Shown: positions 46,093 to 57,700 of the stretch, one piece after another
Layout of the letters: each line of letters starts with the position of its first letter
Position numbering within the stretch: the stretch's first letter is position 1
From: Okapia johnstoni
Taxonomy: Eukaryota; Chordata; Mammalia; Artiodactyla; Giraffidae
Assembly: GCA_024291935.2 (NCBI GenBank)
Contig: JAGTYA010000026.1
Span: forward strand, 7,110,001 to 7,174,000
Length of the DNA: 64,000 nt
Direction: 5' to 3'
The notes under the pieces: generated by a model
Database searches by the model: none
Told to the model about the DNA's origin: nothing
The model's input: only the letters and a program-made list of their open reading frames with translations
Position numbers and translations under genes: made by a program

Positions 46093-46312
46093 AAAGTGAA
46101 AGCAAAAGTGTTTGTCGCTCAATCGTGTCCGACTCTTTGTGACCCCATGGACTGCAGCACTCCAGGCTCCTCTGTTTACGGAATTCTCCAGGCAGAATAC
46201 TGGAATGGGTTGCCATTTCCTTCTCCAGGGGAATCTTTCCAACCCAGGAATCGAACCTGGATCTCCTGCATAGCAGGCAGATTCTTTACCATCTGAGAGA
46301 GTCATCAAGGGA
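46093..46312 (-). mobile_element. Bov-tA/Bov-A SINE
   Basis: Reverse copy: AAGTGTTTGTCGCTCAATCG, ACCCCATGGACTGCAGCACT and GGAATCGAACCTGGATCTCC. Confidence 0.87.
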
Positions 46313-46732
46313 AGTGGAGGATCTCAGCGGTTCCCTGCCCACTCTCCATCCCACGTCATGACTGATGCAAAACACCGAGCTGAAGGCCACATGCCCCTGC
46401 TCACATGCTTCGGTGGCCACACACCCTGGGCAGTGCTCCTGCTCACCTCCAACCCCAAGCCACCTCTTGGCTCCCTCTGCTCTGGACTCCGGCCTGCACA
46501 CACCCAGCCTCCAGGCACAGGCGCCTTGCATGGCTTCTCCTTTCTCTGGGCCATCTCCCTTTACTCTGCAACTCTCAGCCATGGGGTCAACCCCAGTTGA
46601 TGTCACGTTGCCTCAGAGAAACTCTGGACCACGGTTCTCTCTGTGCCATTGTCATCTGATTCATGTCCGTCCCCCCAACCCCCACACTGGACTGTAACCA
46701 CGGTTGTCTCCCCAGAGCGGATGCCTATGAAT

Positions 46733-46754
46733 GTGAATGAATGAATGAATGAAG
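46733..46754. repeat. (TGAA)n microsatellite
   Basis: About five TGAA/GAAT units in a row. Confidence 0.8.
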
Positions 46755-47285
46755 GGCAGGGTGCTAGAGGCAGCAAACAGAGGGCAAACAGGAGACGAGG
46801 GTTTGGGAAGCCAAAGGGCCTGGAGCCGGCCACCTCCGTGTGAGGCACAGCCGCTCGGCCCCTCCCTGGAGCCCCCTCTCACTTGGCTTGCTTGGGTTTT
46901 CTGCTTAGCATTTGTGCTAGTGCTTGCTGGCTTGCAGTTTCTACCTTGGAGTGGAAACTCCAGGTGGAGCAGGGGTTCTCTTTGGTTGAGGTCTGCATCT
47001 CGATGCTGAGATGAGATCTCGACAGGAGCTGGCAGCACAGCAGGCATCTGAACAGGAGAGGGCATGGGAACTGATGGGCTGAGGCCCAGGGCAGCACGCT
47101 GCTGCTTCCTTCTCTCTAAGAATCTGTTTCTGTGGATGGAGGCAAGGACGTGTTATGACCATGCATTCCTTCGGTGGGTATCTCTTGTGGGTCTACTGTG
47201 CTCCAGGCAGTCTATAGGGACGGGACAAAATCCTTGCCCTCAGGGGACAGGATTACAGAGCTGAAGGGCGAGAGGGTTGTATGTA

Positions 47286-47525
47286 TGTGTATATATATAT
47301 ATGGCTTCCCATGTGGTGCTAGTGGTAAAGAACCCACCTGCCAATGCAGGAGACTTATGAGATGCGGGTTCGATCCCTGAGTCAGAAAGATCCCCTGGAG
47401 GAGGGCATGGCAACCCACTCCAGTGTTCGCAAGCCCCTGGAGAATCCCTTGGGCTGAGAAGCCTGGCAGGCTACGGTTCATAGGGTCATACAGTCAGACA
47501 CCACTGAATCGACTTAGCATGCACG
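47286..47525 (+). mobile_element. Bov-A SINE preceded by a short (TA)n
   Basis: A TATATATATATA run precedes GGCTTCCCATGTGGTGCTAG, GGGTTCGATCCCTGAGTCAG and GACTTAGCATGCACGCAC. Confidence 0.85.
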
Positions 47526-47734
47526 CACATATATATACATTATTTTCTTTCTTTAAAAAAAAAGTCATGCATATGGCAAAAGATTTTAAACAGGATGTGA
47601 GAATGGACATGACTAATTCTCTGAGACCTTCTGCTCCTGACTCTGCTTCTTCAACCCCCAGCCCCAGAAGAAAACCATTGTGATTGAAAGTATTCTTTTC
47701 TTGCTGTTTTTAAAGACTGTTTTTTTTTTTTTTG

Positions 47735-47906
47735 ATGTGGATCATTTGAAAAATCTTCATTGAATTTGTTACAAGATTATTTCTGTTTTATGTTTTGGTT
47801 TTTTGGGCGTGTGCACAATGTGGGATCTTAGCTCCCTCACCAGAGATTGAACCCTTGCAGTGGAAGCCAAAGTCTTAACCACCAGACCACCAGGGAAGTC
47901 CCCAGA
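47735..47906 (-). mobile_element. CHR-type SINE
   Basis: TTCATTGAATTTGTTACAAG, AATGTGGGATCTTAGCTCCC and CCAGACCACCAGGGAAGTCC. Confidence 0.8.
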
Positions 47907-48184
47907 AATATTCTAAGAGCAGAGCATTTGAGATTTTTTTGTTTTGCTTTTAATTTAATTTATTGAAGTATAGTTGATTGACAATGTTGTGTTAGTTTCT
48001 GGTGTACAGCACAGTGGTTCAGTTATACATATATAATAATCTGCATTATAACCTCAAACTCCCAGTCCATCCCTCCGCCACCCACCGGTACTCAGCAGTT
48101 GCAAATCTGTTCTCTATGTCTGTGAGTATATTTCTAATTTGTAGATGAGTTCATTTGCATCATATTTCATTTTACTATTACTTT

Positions 48185-48297
48185 TTTTGGCATGCTACAG
48201 TATGCAGGATCTTAGTTCCTGGACTAAGGGATTGAATGTGTGCCCCCCCACAGTGGAAGCCCAGAATCCTAACAGAAGATCTCCGGGGAATTCCCCA
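48185..48297 (-). mobile_element. CHR-type SINE inside L1
   Basis: TTTTTGGCATGCTACAGTAT, GCAGGATCTTAGTTCCTGGA and AACAGAAGATCTCCGGGGAA. Confidence 0.7.
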
Positions 48298-48429
48298 TTT
48301 GTGTCATATTTTAGATTCCATGTATAAGTGATATCATATGGTATTTGTCTTTCTCTTTCTTACTTCTCTTAGTATGATAATCCTTAAGTTGTTGCAAATG
48401 GTATATGCGTATATATATACCAAATTAAA

Positions 48430-48542
48430 AAAAAAATATTTGGCAGCATGTGAGATCTTAGTTCCCTAACTAGGGATTGGACTCTTGCCCCTGCTTCAGA
48501 AGTTGGGAGTCTTAACCACTGGACCACCAGGGAAATCCCTAC
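48430..48542 (-). mobile_element. CHR-type SINE inside L1
   Basis: TGAGATCTTAGTTCCCTAAC, TAGGGATTGGACTCTTGCCC and AACCACTGGACCACCAGGGA. Confidence 0.75.
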
Positions 48543-49199
48543 CATATTTCCTTTATCCATTCATCTATCAGTGGACATTTAGATTGCTTCTATGTCTTGG
48601 CTATTGTAAACAGTGCTGCTATGGACACAGGGGTGCCTGTATATTTTTGTGTTTTTTTTAATTTGCATGTATCTTTTTGAATTATACTTTTGTCCATATA
48701 TACGCCCAGTAGTTGGATTGCTGGATCATACGGCGATTCTGTTTTCAGCTTTTTGAGGAATCTCCATACTGTTCCCCATAGTGGGTGCACCAATTTACTT
48801 TCCCATCAATGGTGTAGAAGGTTTTCCTTTTCTTCACACCCTCTCCAGCATTTGTTACTTGTAGACATTTTTTGGTAAACTTTTTAATGATGACCACTGA
48901 CTTTTTAATTTCTGACCACTTCCAAGAGGTGGTACTCATCGCAGTTTTGATTTGGATTTTTCTAATAGAGTCTGGCGGGCTATAGACCAAGGGGTCGCAA
49001 AGAGTTGGACACGACTTAGCGACTAAACAACAGCATATGATTAGTGATGTTGAGCATCTTTTCATGTGCCTATTGGCTGTCTGTGTGTCTTCTGTGGAGA
49101 AATGGCTATTTAGGTCTTCTGCCCATTTCTTTTTTTTGCCCATTTCTTGATTGTGGGGTTTTTTTTTGTTGTTGTTGTTATTGAGCGTATGAGCTGTTT

Positions 49200-49418
49200 A
49201 TATATGTGTGAAAGTGTATGTCTGACTCTTTGTGACCCCATGGACTGTAGCCCACCAGGTTCCTCTGACCGTGGAATTCTCCAGGCAAGAATACTGGAGC
49301 GGGTTACCATGCCCTTCTCCAGGGGATCTTCCCAACCCAGGGATCGAACTCGAGTCTCTTAAGTCTCCTGCATTGGCAGGCAGGTTTCTTTACCACCAGC
49401 GCCACCTGGGAAGCCTCT
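49200..49418 (-). mobile_element. Bov-tA/Bov-A SINE
   Basis: Reverse copy: GACTCTTTGTGACCCCATGG, GGGATCGAACTCGAGTCTCT and ACCACCAGCGCCACCTGGGA. Confidence 0.87.
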
Positions 49419-49419
49419 G

Positions 49420-50490
49420 TGTGTGTGTATTTTAGAAGTTAAGTTGGGGGCAGAAGATTTGAGGAGGACTCCAGATCTCAGGGGAAGGTGGGCCCCAGGG
49501 CTCAGTCAAGGCGAGCCTTCCAGATTCTGGTTGAGGGCTCCTCCAGCTCCTGGGAGCAGAGAAGCCGGAGGGGGGGCGCTGCTGTGGGTCTGCCCTCCAC
49601 TGGCCTGGCTCTCCCGCGTCTCACTCCTTGGGGTGGGGCCCAGTGATTCGGCCCTCCAGGCCTCCAGTTCTGTTTCTCAGCGAGAAATGCTTCAGACCCT
49701 GGGAAGATCTGGGAGCAATGGAGCTGGCAGGAGAGATGGGGCTCTTCTGGGCCCCACCAGGCTCGGGGCGGACGCCTGGGCTCTCAAGGAGCAGTGTACA
49801 GGAATGGGGTCAGCGGGATCACAGCTGGCAGCTGTCCCAAGACTCCTGAGGGGCCATGGGCAGCTGCACGGTGCTCAGCTGTCAGGCGGGCTCTGGGCTG
49901 ACAGGAGGAGGAGGGTGGGTCTGGGCGGGGGAGTCTGGAGCTGGCCATGGGCCTGGTGGGCCCAAGAGCAGGCCAGCCCTGAGGGCCCTAGGGCCCTGGC
50001 ATTTCCAGGAAGACCCAGAGGGAGCAGAGATAGGCCTGGCTGCTCAGGGATAGAAGATGTAGAATGATGACGTCAGGGAGCCAGAGGGGTCCAAATGCCT
50101 GAGCGCAGGTGGTTAAGTCCCATCCCTTCGACCTCTGGACTTTATGGCCAGACAGTGTGGCCTGGTGCTGACCTCTCTCTCCCCAGCTTCTGGTTCTCTG
50201 TCCTTTGGTTTGATCCATACTCAGAAGGCATTTCCCCTCATGGAAGCAAGATGGCTGCAGCAGCTCCACCGTCGTGGCTGTGTCTTTTCTCCTACCTCCA
50301 GCAGAAGCCTTTGAACCATTGTGTTTACCATGTCTTAGGTTGTGCCTATCCTTGGCCAACCACTGAGGCCAGGGAAATGCAGTGTGTGGTTTGGTTTAGG
50401 CAAGGGAGGAGGGGGGAGGTTCCCCTCTCCATGGAAACTGGGGTACTGTTTCTGTAGAAACAGACAGAGGGTGCTGGGGAGGCTCTGTCC
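49420..50490. other. GC-rich unique intergenic DNA
   Basis: Contains a 214-codon forward open frame (49423-50067) without known similarity or splice context. I treat it as chance. Confidence 0.4.
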
Positions 50491-50499
50491 TCTGATGGT

Positions 50500-50690
50500 C
50501 TTTTTTCTTTTTTTTTTCCATGCTGAGTCTCTTGCTATGTGGGCTTCATTAGTTGCAGCATGCGGGCTCAGTAGTTACGGCGCACAGTCTCAGTTTCCTC
50601 TCTGCAGTTGGAATCCTCGGGGATCAAATCCATGTCCTCTGCATTGGCAGGTGGATTCATAACCACTGGACCACCAAGGAAGTCCTGTCC
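50500..50690 (-). mobile_element. CHR-type SINE
   Basis: A poly(T) head, GTTGCAGCATGCGGGCTCAG and AACCACTGGACCACCAAGGA. Confidence 0.8.
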
Positions 50691-50999
50691 TCTGACAGCT
50701 ATTAAAATGTCTCCCATCTCTCTCAGCTTCACTTTGCCCTGTGCGGCACTGCCAGCCCTTTCCTAAGTTATAGGTTGGATGTCGTCTGTCTACTGTAGAA
50801 AAGCCTTCAAAGATCCCCTGAGACACACACAATCTGTCCAAACTCCTTCACAGGTCTAGACTGCTTGAGTCATCTGGCTCTAAAACACAGCTCCAGGTCA
50901 ATCACTCAGTTCTTTTTTCTTTTCTTTTTTCCCGTCTCCCTCCCCTCCCTTGTATTCCCTTCCTTCCTAAATTTAGAGCCTGGGCGTGTGCACAAGAGT

Positions 51000-51712
51000 A
51001 TTGAGAACACGGTCACACAAAAACTTGTACATGAGTGTTTATAGCAGCACTACTCACAATAGCTCCAAAGTGGAAACAACTCTAATGTCCATCAACTGAC
51101 GAATGGATAAACAAAATACAATTCATCTCTACAATGGGATGGGGCTTCCCAGGTGGCGCTAGTGGTAAAGAACCCGCCTGCCAATGCAGGAGACCTGAGA
51201 GACTTGGGTTTGATCTCTGGGTCAGGGAGGTCCCCCGGAGGAGGGGATGGCAACCCACTCCAGTATTCTTGCCTGGAGAATCCCATGGACAGAGGAGCCT
51301 GGTAGGCTACAGGCCACAGGGTCACAAACAGTTGGACACAACTGAGGTGACTCAGCACCCATGCACATACAATGGAATAGTATTCAGCCATAAAAAGAAA
51401 TGAAGCCCTGATAATGCTACGACATGGGTGAACATCGAGAACGTTATGCTATGTGAAAGAAATCACACACAAAAGAACACATCTGGTATGATACCATTTA
51501 TTTGATATGTCCAGAAGAGGTAAACCTGTAGAGACAGAAAGTAGATTAGCGTTTGCCAGGGGATGGGAGTGGGGTGGAGGTGGTGAGTAACTGCTAGTGG
51601 GTATGGGGTTTATTTTGGGTGATGAAAATATTCTAGAAGTAGTGGTGATGTTTGTACAACTTTGTGAATGTACTAAAACCCACTAAATTATATGCATTAA
51701 AGTGGTGAAGTT
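51000..51712 (+). mobile_element. L1M 3'UTR fragment, split by a SINE
   Basis: GTTTATAGCAGCACTACTCA, TAATGTCCATCAACTGACG and, beyond the SINE, TATTCAGCCATAAAAAGAAA are L1 3'UTR sequence. The SINE sits between ACAATGGGAT (51131-51140) and ACAATGGAAT (51369-51378). Confidence 0.85.
51141..51368 (+). mobile_element. Bov-A SINE inside L1
   Basis: GGGCTTCCCAGGTGGCGCTA, GGGTTTGATCTCTGGGTCAG and GTGACTCAGCACCCATGCAC. The near-perfect 10-bp flanking duplication is ACAATGGRAT. Confidence 0.88.
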
Positions 51713-51840
51713 TGGGAATTCCCTGGTTGTACAATGGTTAGGACTTGGTGCATCCACTTCCATGCTGGGGCCCCTGGTTCCATCCCTGACTGATTAGAGC
51801 TAAGATTCTACAAGCCACGTGGCGAAAAAAAAAAAAAAAG
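51713..51840 (+). mobile_element. CHR-type SINE
   Basis: GGGAATTCCCTGGTTGTACA, CCCTGGTTCCATCCCTGACT and an A-rich tail. Confidence 0.75.
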
Positions 51841-51844
51841 AATC

Positions 51845-54290
51845 TCTGTTACAATTACAGATTATTCGATTTTTCTGTACTGACAATCTGAACGAACTTT
51901 TGGCCAACCAATATCTCAGTAACACTTTTTTTTTTAAATTAAAAACAAAACAAAACAAAACTACCCTCCTCTACCCCCCCACCAGTCAAGGTTTTTCTCG
52001 TCTACTTACAGGGTTATTTGAGGGGGAGGCCACGTGTGTCCTGCCGGGACTGGCTCTCAGGTGGCTCAGCCAGGAGACCCAGGGTCAGGGGAAAGGAAGT
52101 GTGTGTCAAACAGAGAAGTGAAAAATCAGCCCAGATGGCTATTCCCAGCACCAGGCGAAGCAGCAAGGCCAGGCTGAGCAGGCCTGGGTGACCCCAAGCG
52201 AAGGGAAAGGAGACATTGAGGCCGAAATGGCCACAGGAGGCAGGAAGGATGGATGACAGAGAAGTCATGGCCCTGCCCAGGTCCTCACCCCGCCAGGACC
52301 TCCACCCCCAGAACCCCCAGCTTCCTGGTTGGTATATACTTGGGTTCCCAGGCACAGAGCCACGAGGGGCTTTTGCTCCCTCAGTAGCTCTTCCCTGACC
52401 TTCCTTGAGACAGACCCTGAGCCTAAAGGGTGGCTGAGCAGGGGCTAAAGGAGGCAGGGCAGGCTCCTGGGCCAGCGGGTGAGAGAGGGCTGGGGACCCT
52501 GTCAAGGGCAAGGCTGGGGCATTGAGGCATGGAAGGCAAACTTGGTCGGAGTGCAGGACTTCGCTTCTTCAGAACCACCTGCTTCACCCTTGGGCTTGTG
52601 TCTCAAGGGCCTGGGGCACAACCCGGACCAGGGAAGATGCCACCAAAGTGGGTTCTGAAGCAGGTGGGTCCCAGGAGTTCAGGCCCAGCTGGACTCCTCT
52701 GCTTCTCCCACCCCCGTCACCAAGGCCCCTCCACCCCCCAGAGCCTTATTTTATAGTCTTGAGCCCCACACGAGTGAGAGGAACAAGGCTTAAGGAAACT
52801 GCTGAGCTAGCTGGAGGGGGCCGAGGAGCAGTCGGCTGGCAGTTTTTGGGCACTGACTTCCTGCCGAGAGCAAGGGAAGTTTCTGGTGTGGGAGGTGCGC
52901 GTCTGCCGGGCCTGTCTGCATTCTGGGGTTCTCATTCTGCTTTTTTCTGTTTGTTTTCAATGCCTGCCTAGGCCCTCCCAGAGCGCTGCCCAGTCACACG
53001 ACTTGTATCCAGGCAACGGGCTCTTGTTCCCATTCATGCCAGCTCCAGCTTTCTCCCCCAACCTGTCCTGCACGTGCTTCCCTCCCCTCCCCCCGCCCTG
53101 CCCCCCCCACCACCAAGATACAGGTATTGTCTCCCCTCTGCTAACCACCCCCATCCCACTGGGATCTCTGGACTGTCCTTGCCAAATGGGCACCAAGACA
53201 TTACCATTCCCCACAGGGCTTCTCCAGCAGCAATGTGAAAATAATTGCCAGGGTTATGGCACCCTGGGAGCCACACGTGGCTCACATGATGAGGGTCGTT
53301 TTGTTTATTGTGGCCAAAGGCTTGTCATCTTCCCAGGCAAGGGTTTTCCAAGGTGGGGCGGGGTGGGTTTTTAGCTGACATTTGGCTCAGTAGAAATGCA
53401 AATGACATTCTTGAGCTGTGGCAATTCTATGGGGTTGTGGAAGAGGGGCCCGGGCTCCAAGAATGCCAGGTCCGGAGGCTGACAAGTCACGGTGGCCTTC
53501 GGGACCACAGTCGGGTGCTTCAGGTGTGGGGGACCCTGGGGAGGAGGGAAAACCAGCCCCCCCCAACCCCAGGTGGGGCTGGTCTCTAATTCTGGTCTTC
53601 AGAGGAGGCGCCTGTGAAACGAACGCAATGGAACAGCAGCTGCTTGTTTTTAAAAGGAGACTGGTTCTGCCCAAGCCTGGTCAGATTTGTCGATTCCACT
53701 TCGCCTTCAGACGGGGGAGGCAAAAGTTGGACACAGTTAGGTTATCTATTTATCTCTGACTCAAGGCATTGGCCCTTGGCCTGGCAGCTGGGGGTTTCCA
53801 GCCATGGCTCTGGAGTCTGAGGCAGGACAGCCACCAGCTGAGAACAGAAACCCACTCCTCATTTAGCAGTGACAGCCTCTTGCTAGGTGCCAGGACCCCC
53901 AGGAGTGGGGATGTGGCTGGGGCCCTGGAGGGCCTGGCCTTGTCCGAGCATTCTGGACTGGAGGCGAGACCCGGGTGGTGGTGCAACTCGGCCGAGCCAG
54001 CGCAAGGGGATCCAGCTCTGGCGCAGCTCTGGGAGGCCCCCTCCAGATGCAGGGGTCGGGCCAGGACCACGGCGGGCCCGAGAGGACCGCGCCTGGCGGC
54101 CCGGCATGCAGCCAGCTACACGCTCCGCAGCCGAGCCCAGTGCCTCCTCAGCACAGAGGCCACGGGGGCCTCAGAGGGTCAGAGCTGGGGCTGGGCGGAA
54201 ACCCAGTGTGACAGACGCTCTCCTGCTCTGGACAGAGGTCAAGGAGGCAACATTCTTTGTTCACTACCAGGAAAAAGGAGCAGAAGACAG
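51845..54290. other. Unique GC-rich intergenic DNA downstream of POLA2
   Basis: No repeat family or gene is recognised. The longest open frames (165-232 codons) lie in GC-rich DNA, overlap on both strands and show no family similarity. Confidence 0.4.
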
Positions 54291-54312
54291 AGTCAACGCA
54301 GAAGTTACAGAA

Positions 54313-54323
54313 TTTATTTTATT
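54313..54323 (-). terminator. POLA2 polyadenylation signals
   Basis: Two overlapping AATAAA hexamers on the minus strand (54318-54313 and 54323-54318), 295-300 nt past the stop, followed by T-rich sequence. The 3'UTR is therefore short, about 54615 to 54295. Confidence 0.75.
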
Positions 54324-54615
54324 TCTCCCAAAGTTGTTTTTCTGTCTGACCCACATAAGAAATTGTAAAGCCTTGGCCTTCCTGAGCGTGTTGCACCCAC
54401 AGCCGGTTCTCTCTCGACTCCGAGTGTCCAGGAAAAAACAACAGCTTTCTTCCAGAGAAGCTGGACTCAGGGTTGGGGACCAGCTGCCTGAGGCCTTCCC
54501 ACAGGGCCCCCTGCCCTCGGCTTGCTCCCCCCCTTCCACGGGTGGGATCTCGTCAGAGGGCTTCTCCCAGTCCCGACGTCTGTGAGGCCCGAGCAACGGG
54601 GTGACAGATGACGGC

Positions 54616-54765
54616 TCAGATCCTGACCACCTGGACGGCAGCACACGGACTCTGCCTCCCCTCGCCGCCTGCGGTCTGCCTCCTGAGGTAGAGTCGGCCG
54701 AAGGTGCCCCCAACCTGCCCTTTGGTGAGGCGCCCGGGGTTCACACAGATGCAGCCGAGGATGTC
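54616..54765 (-). CDS. POLA2: POLA2 last coding exon
   Basis: The acceptor CCCCCTAG is followed by DILGCICVNPGRLTKGQVGG, then the C-terminus ending AAVQVVRI and TGA at 54618-54616. The 3'UTR continues to about 54295. Confidence 0.95.
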   Translation of the reverse strand, partial: DILGCICVNPGRLTKGQVGGTFGRLYLRRQTAGGEGRQSPCAAVQVVRI

Positions 54766-57700
54766 CTAGGGGGAAGGAAAGAGTGACTATGGGTCTGGAA
54801 AGGCTGAAACCATGGGCACGGATGTGAAGAAGCTGGACTCCTCTAAGGGTTCAGCCCCAGAGGATGTTATAGAAACTGGAAACGAAAACCATCTTCGGTC
54901 CAATATGTTAATTTATTACTAGAAAACTCTGAGTCCGTCTTGTGTCTCCAAAACAAAATAAAGAAGGTGACTCAGCCAATTCCCAAACGTGGAGACAAAC
55001 TTGCTTCTTTGTTTCACAGCGTGAAAGGTTTACCTCTGGAGGTTGGACTGGCTCTGGTTTGGCAAGAGGAGGTTGACGGGGTAGATTCCCCGTGAGGGTC
55101 CGAACCTGAACATGTCCAAGAGCTGCTGGGAGCTCATCTCGGAATTCGGGGAGGGGACAGGCAAGCACAGGTCACCCATCTCGGAATTCGGGGAGGGGAC
55201 AGGCAAGCACAAGTCATCCGAGGTGGCCGTGGGTGAGAACCGTGGTTAGAAGGTCTTCCTAGCTGCCTCTGGGGTTCCCAGGCTGGGCTGCCTGAGCACC
55301 ATGCTGGGGGTGGGATGGGGTGGTGGTGGTGGGCAGCAAGGGCATACCACTTACTTAAGCATTATACTAACAAATTTGTTTTCTACTCCTCCCCCCTCCC
55401 CCAAAGGAACAAGGCCACTGTCCCCACCAGCAGACCCGAGAGGAGAAAGTGCCGAGGGTCCAGAAAGGCACTGGTTCTGGCATTTCTGGGAAATGGCTGA
55501 GTTCAAACCCACCTTCACGAAGTATCTCAGCTCTGATGGGGCTATGAACACGTCGGGGGTGACTGGCAGCTGAGCATAGAGGTAGAAGTTCTCGTAGTCG
55601 ATGGACACATCCTCCTGGGGTGGGTAGAGTGGGTAGTAGCTACAGAGAAAAGAGAAAGTCAGCAGCAGTGGACTTGGGAGCCCTCCCCAGATGGACTCTT
55701 TCTCTGCTGCTAGTTTCCATGCTGTCAAACACTGCCTCTCCCTTCCCTCTGTGTTTGGGGGACAGAATAGGCCTGTCATGCCAGGAGGGAGTTCCCTGGT
55801 AGTGGCCTGGGGAAGGCTGTTGTTGTTCAGTCACTAAATCGTGTCTGACTCTTTGTGATTCCATGGACTGCAGCATGCCAGGCTTCCCTGTCCTTCACCA
55901 TCTCCAGGAGTTTGCTCAAACTCATGTCAACTGAGTCGGTGATGCCATCCAACCCTCTTATTCTCTGTCACCCCTTCTCCTGCCCTCAATCTTTCCCAGC
56001 ATCAGGGTCTTTTCCAAAGTGTTGGCTCTTTGTATCAGGTGGCCAAAGGATTGGAGCTTCAGCTTCAGCATTAGTCCTTCCAATGAACATTCAGGGTTGA
56101 TTTCCTCTAGGATTGACTGGTTTGATCTCCTTGCCGTCTATGGGGTTGCAAAGAGTTGGACACGACTGAGCAACTTTCACTTCCACTGGGGCAGGTTCTT
56201 GAAGTCAAATCTGTCCCAGTTCTGTGACTCCAAAGCACTCCCGGCACGGGCAGATGCCCCACAGGGTGGGCTCACCTCCGCTGGGTCAGGATGTGCTTAA
56301 GGATTCGGCTGAACCGGTCTGAAGTTCCAGAAGAACTGCAGAAGGAAGAAAAGCAAGAAACGGAATGTGGAAACTTGTTTCTCAGGGCCTGTTTCTCTTC
56401 GGGGAGGATTTCTTAAACTAGAGAGAAGCGATGTGGCCAAGGTGTGTGACAGGAAGTTGCCTCTGGGGAAGTTTAAAGACATGTCTGTAAACAGCTCAGT
56501 CTGATGAGCAGGACACTGGGCTGAGAAGGGGAAGAGCAGGAACCCCTTGTGATCAGGGCCCAGGTGGGCTGTCACCAGCCCCACATCGTGCGAGAGCATG
56601 TGGGGTCCGCCCCTCGAGGGGCCAGCTGTAGCCGGGTGACCCTTGCACCTCCAACCAGAGCCAACCTGCACACACCCATCTCGCCTAACACACGAATGGC
56701 TCCACGCTCCTTCCCATCACAGGTGATGGGAGAACTGAGCCACTGAGCATCGGTTCAACAGACCCGGCAGCGTCTGATCCCCTGCAGAGTAACACCCTGT
56801 TCTGGGAGGGGGAATACCCTCCAGGGTAAATACAGTCACCTCCACGCGCAGGGACAACTTGTTTAGGTCACACATGTGGCAAAGGAAGCAAAGTAGATGA
56901 ACTTCTATGACTAGAAATTAAGGGCAAAGATAGGATGGAAGGGGCCCTGCAAGGCCTCAAACACCATAGACAAGTGGTAATAGACACACGCGCGTCCCGT
57001 CGCCCCCTTTGGGTGCAGAGAAACTCAGTGGCCAAAAGGTTTGGCAGAAGGTGCTGCTCTAGGGAATGCCTGTTCGAGACTCTGCCCAGCAGGCCTTTGG
57101 CCAAGGACAGGACCAGGGTCCAGAGGGCCGGAAACTGCTCGTGGGACTGGAACCACCTTCTCACCTACTGATCTCCTCGGCCCCCATGTGGAACAGCAGG
57201 TCGGTAGATGTCAAGCCAAAGATCACTCCATTTATGGAAAGGGTGCAGGGCTCGGACACGAGCTGCACTCGCTGGAACGAGAAGGGTAGGGCAGGCATTT
57301 GCACACCGAAGTTAGAAACTTCTCCTCTGGGAAAGTGGGGAGCCCACAAGGGCTGGGGAGACCACTGAAAGTCCAACACCCAGTACATAACACATGTGCT
57401 TGTGATACAGAGAAGCTGAGAATCAGGCCCTCCATCTCCCCACCCTCCACTTCCAGATGGAGCTGGGTGGTCGCCACTGGCACGTTGCATTCGGAGGCCT
57501 GCTGTTAAGGAGGGGACGTGCGTACCTTTTTGTCCTCTCGAAGCAGGTCAGAGCAGCTGAAGGGAGGCTGTGGGTACACAGGCTCATGATGCACGTCTCT
57601 CAGCGATGGGATGAAGATGAGGTGGGAGCCGGAGCTGGTTTGCCAAAAAACAAAACAAAACAAAACATGTCAGGAGAGGAAGGAAAATGAACACAGCTCA

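Larger units (their letters stand above)
47945..49140 (-). mobile_element. L1 3' region, reverse, split by three SINE pieces
   Basis: TATTGAAGTATAGTTGATTG, TGGCTATTGTAAACAGTGCT and TTCCCCATAGTGGGTGCACC are L1 3'UTR sequence in reverse. CHR SINEs at about 48185-48295 and 48430-48540 and a Bov-A tail piece at 48965-49037 interrupt it. Confidence 0.85.

Noticed and set aside
49423..50067. 214-codon plus-strand frame between CDC42EP2 and POLA2
   Set aside because: Its N-terminus arises directly next to a SINE end and no similarity or splice context supports it.
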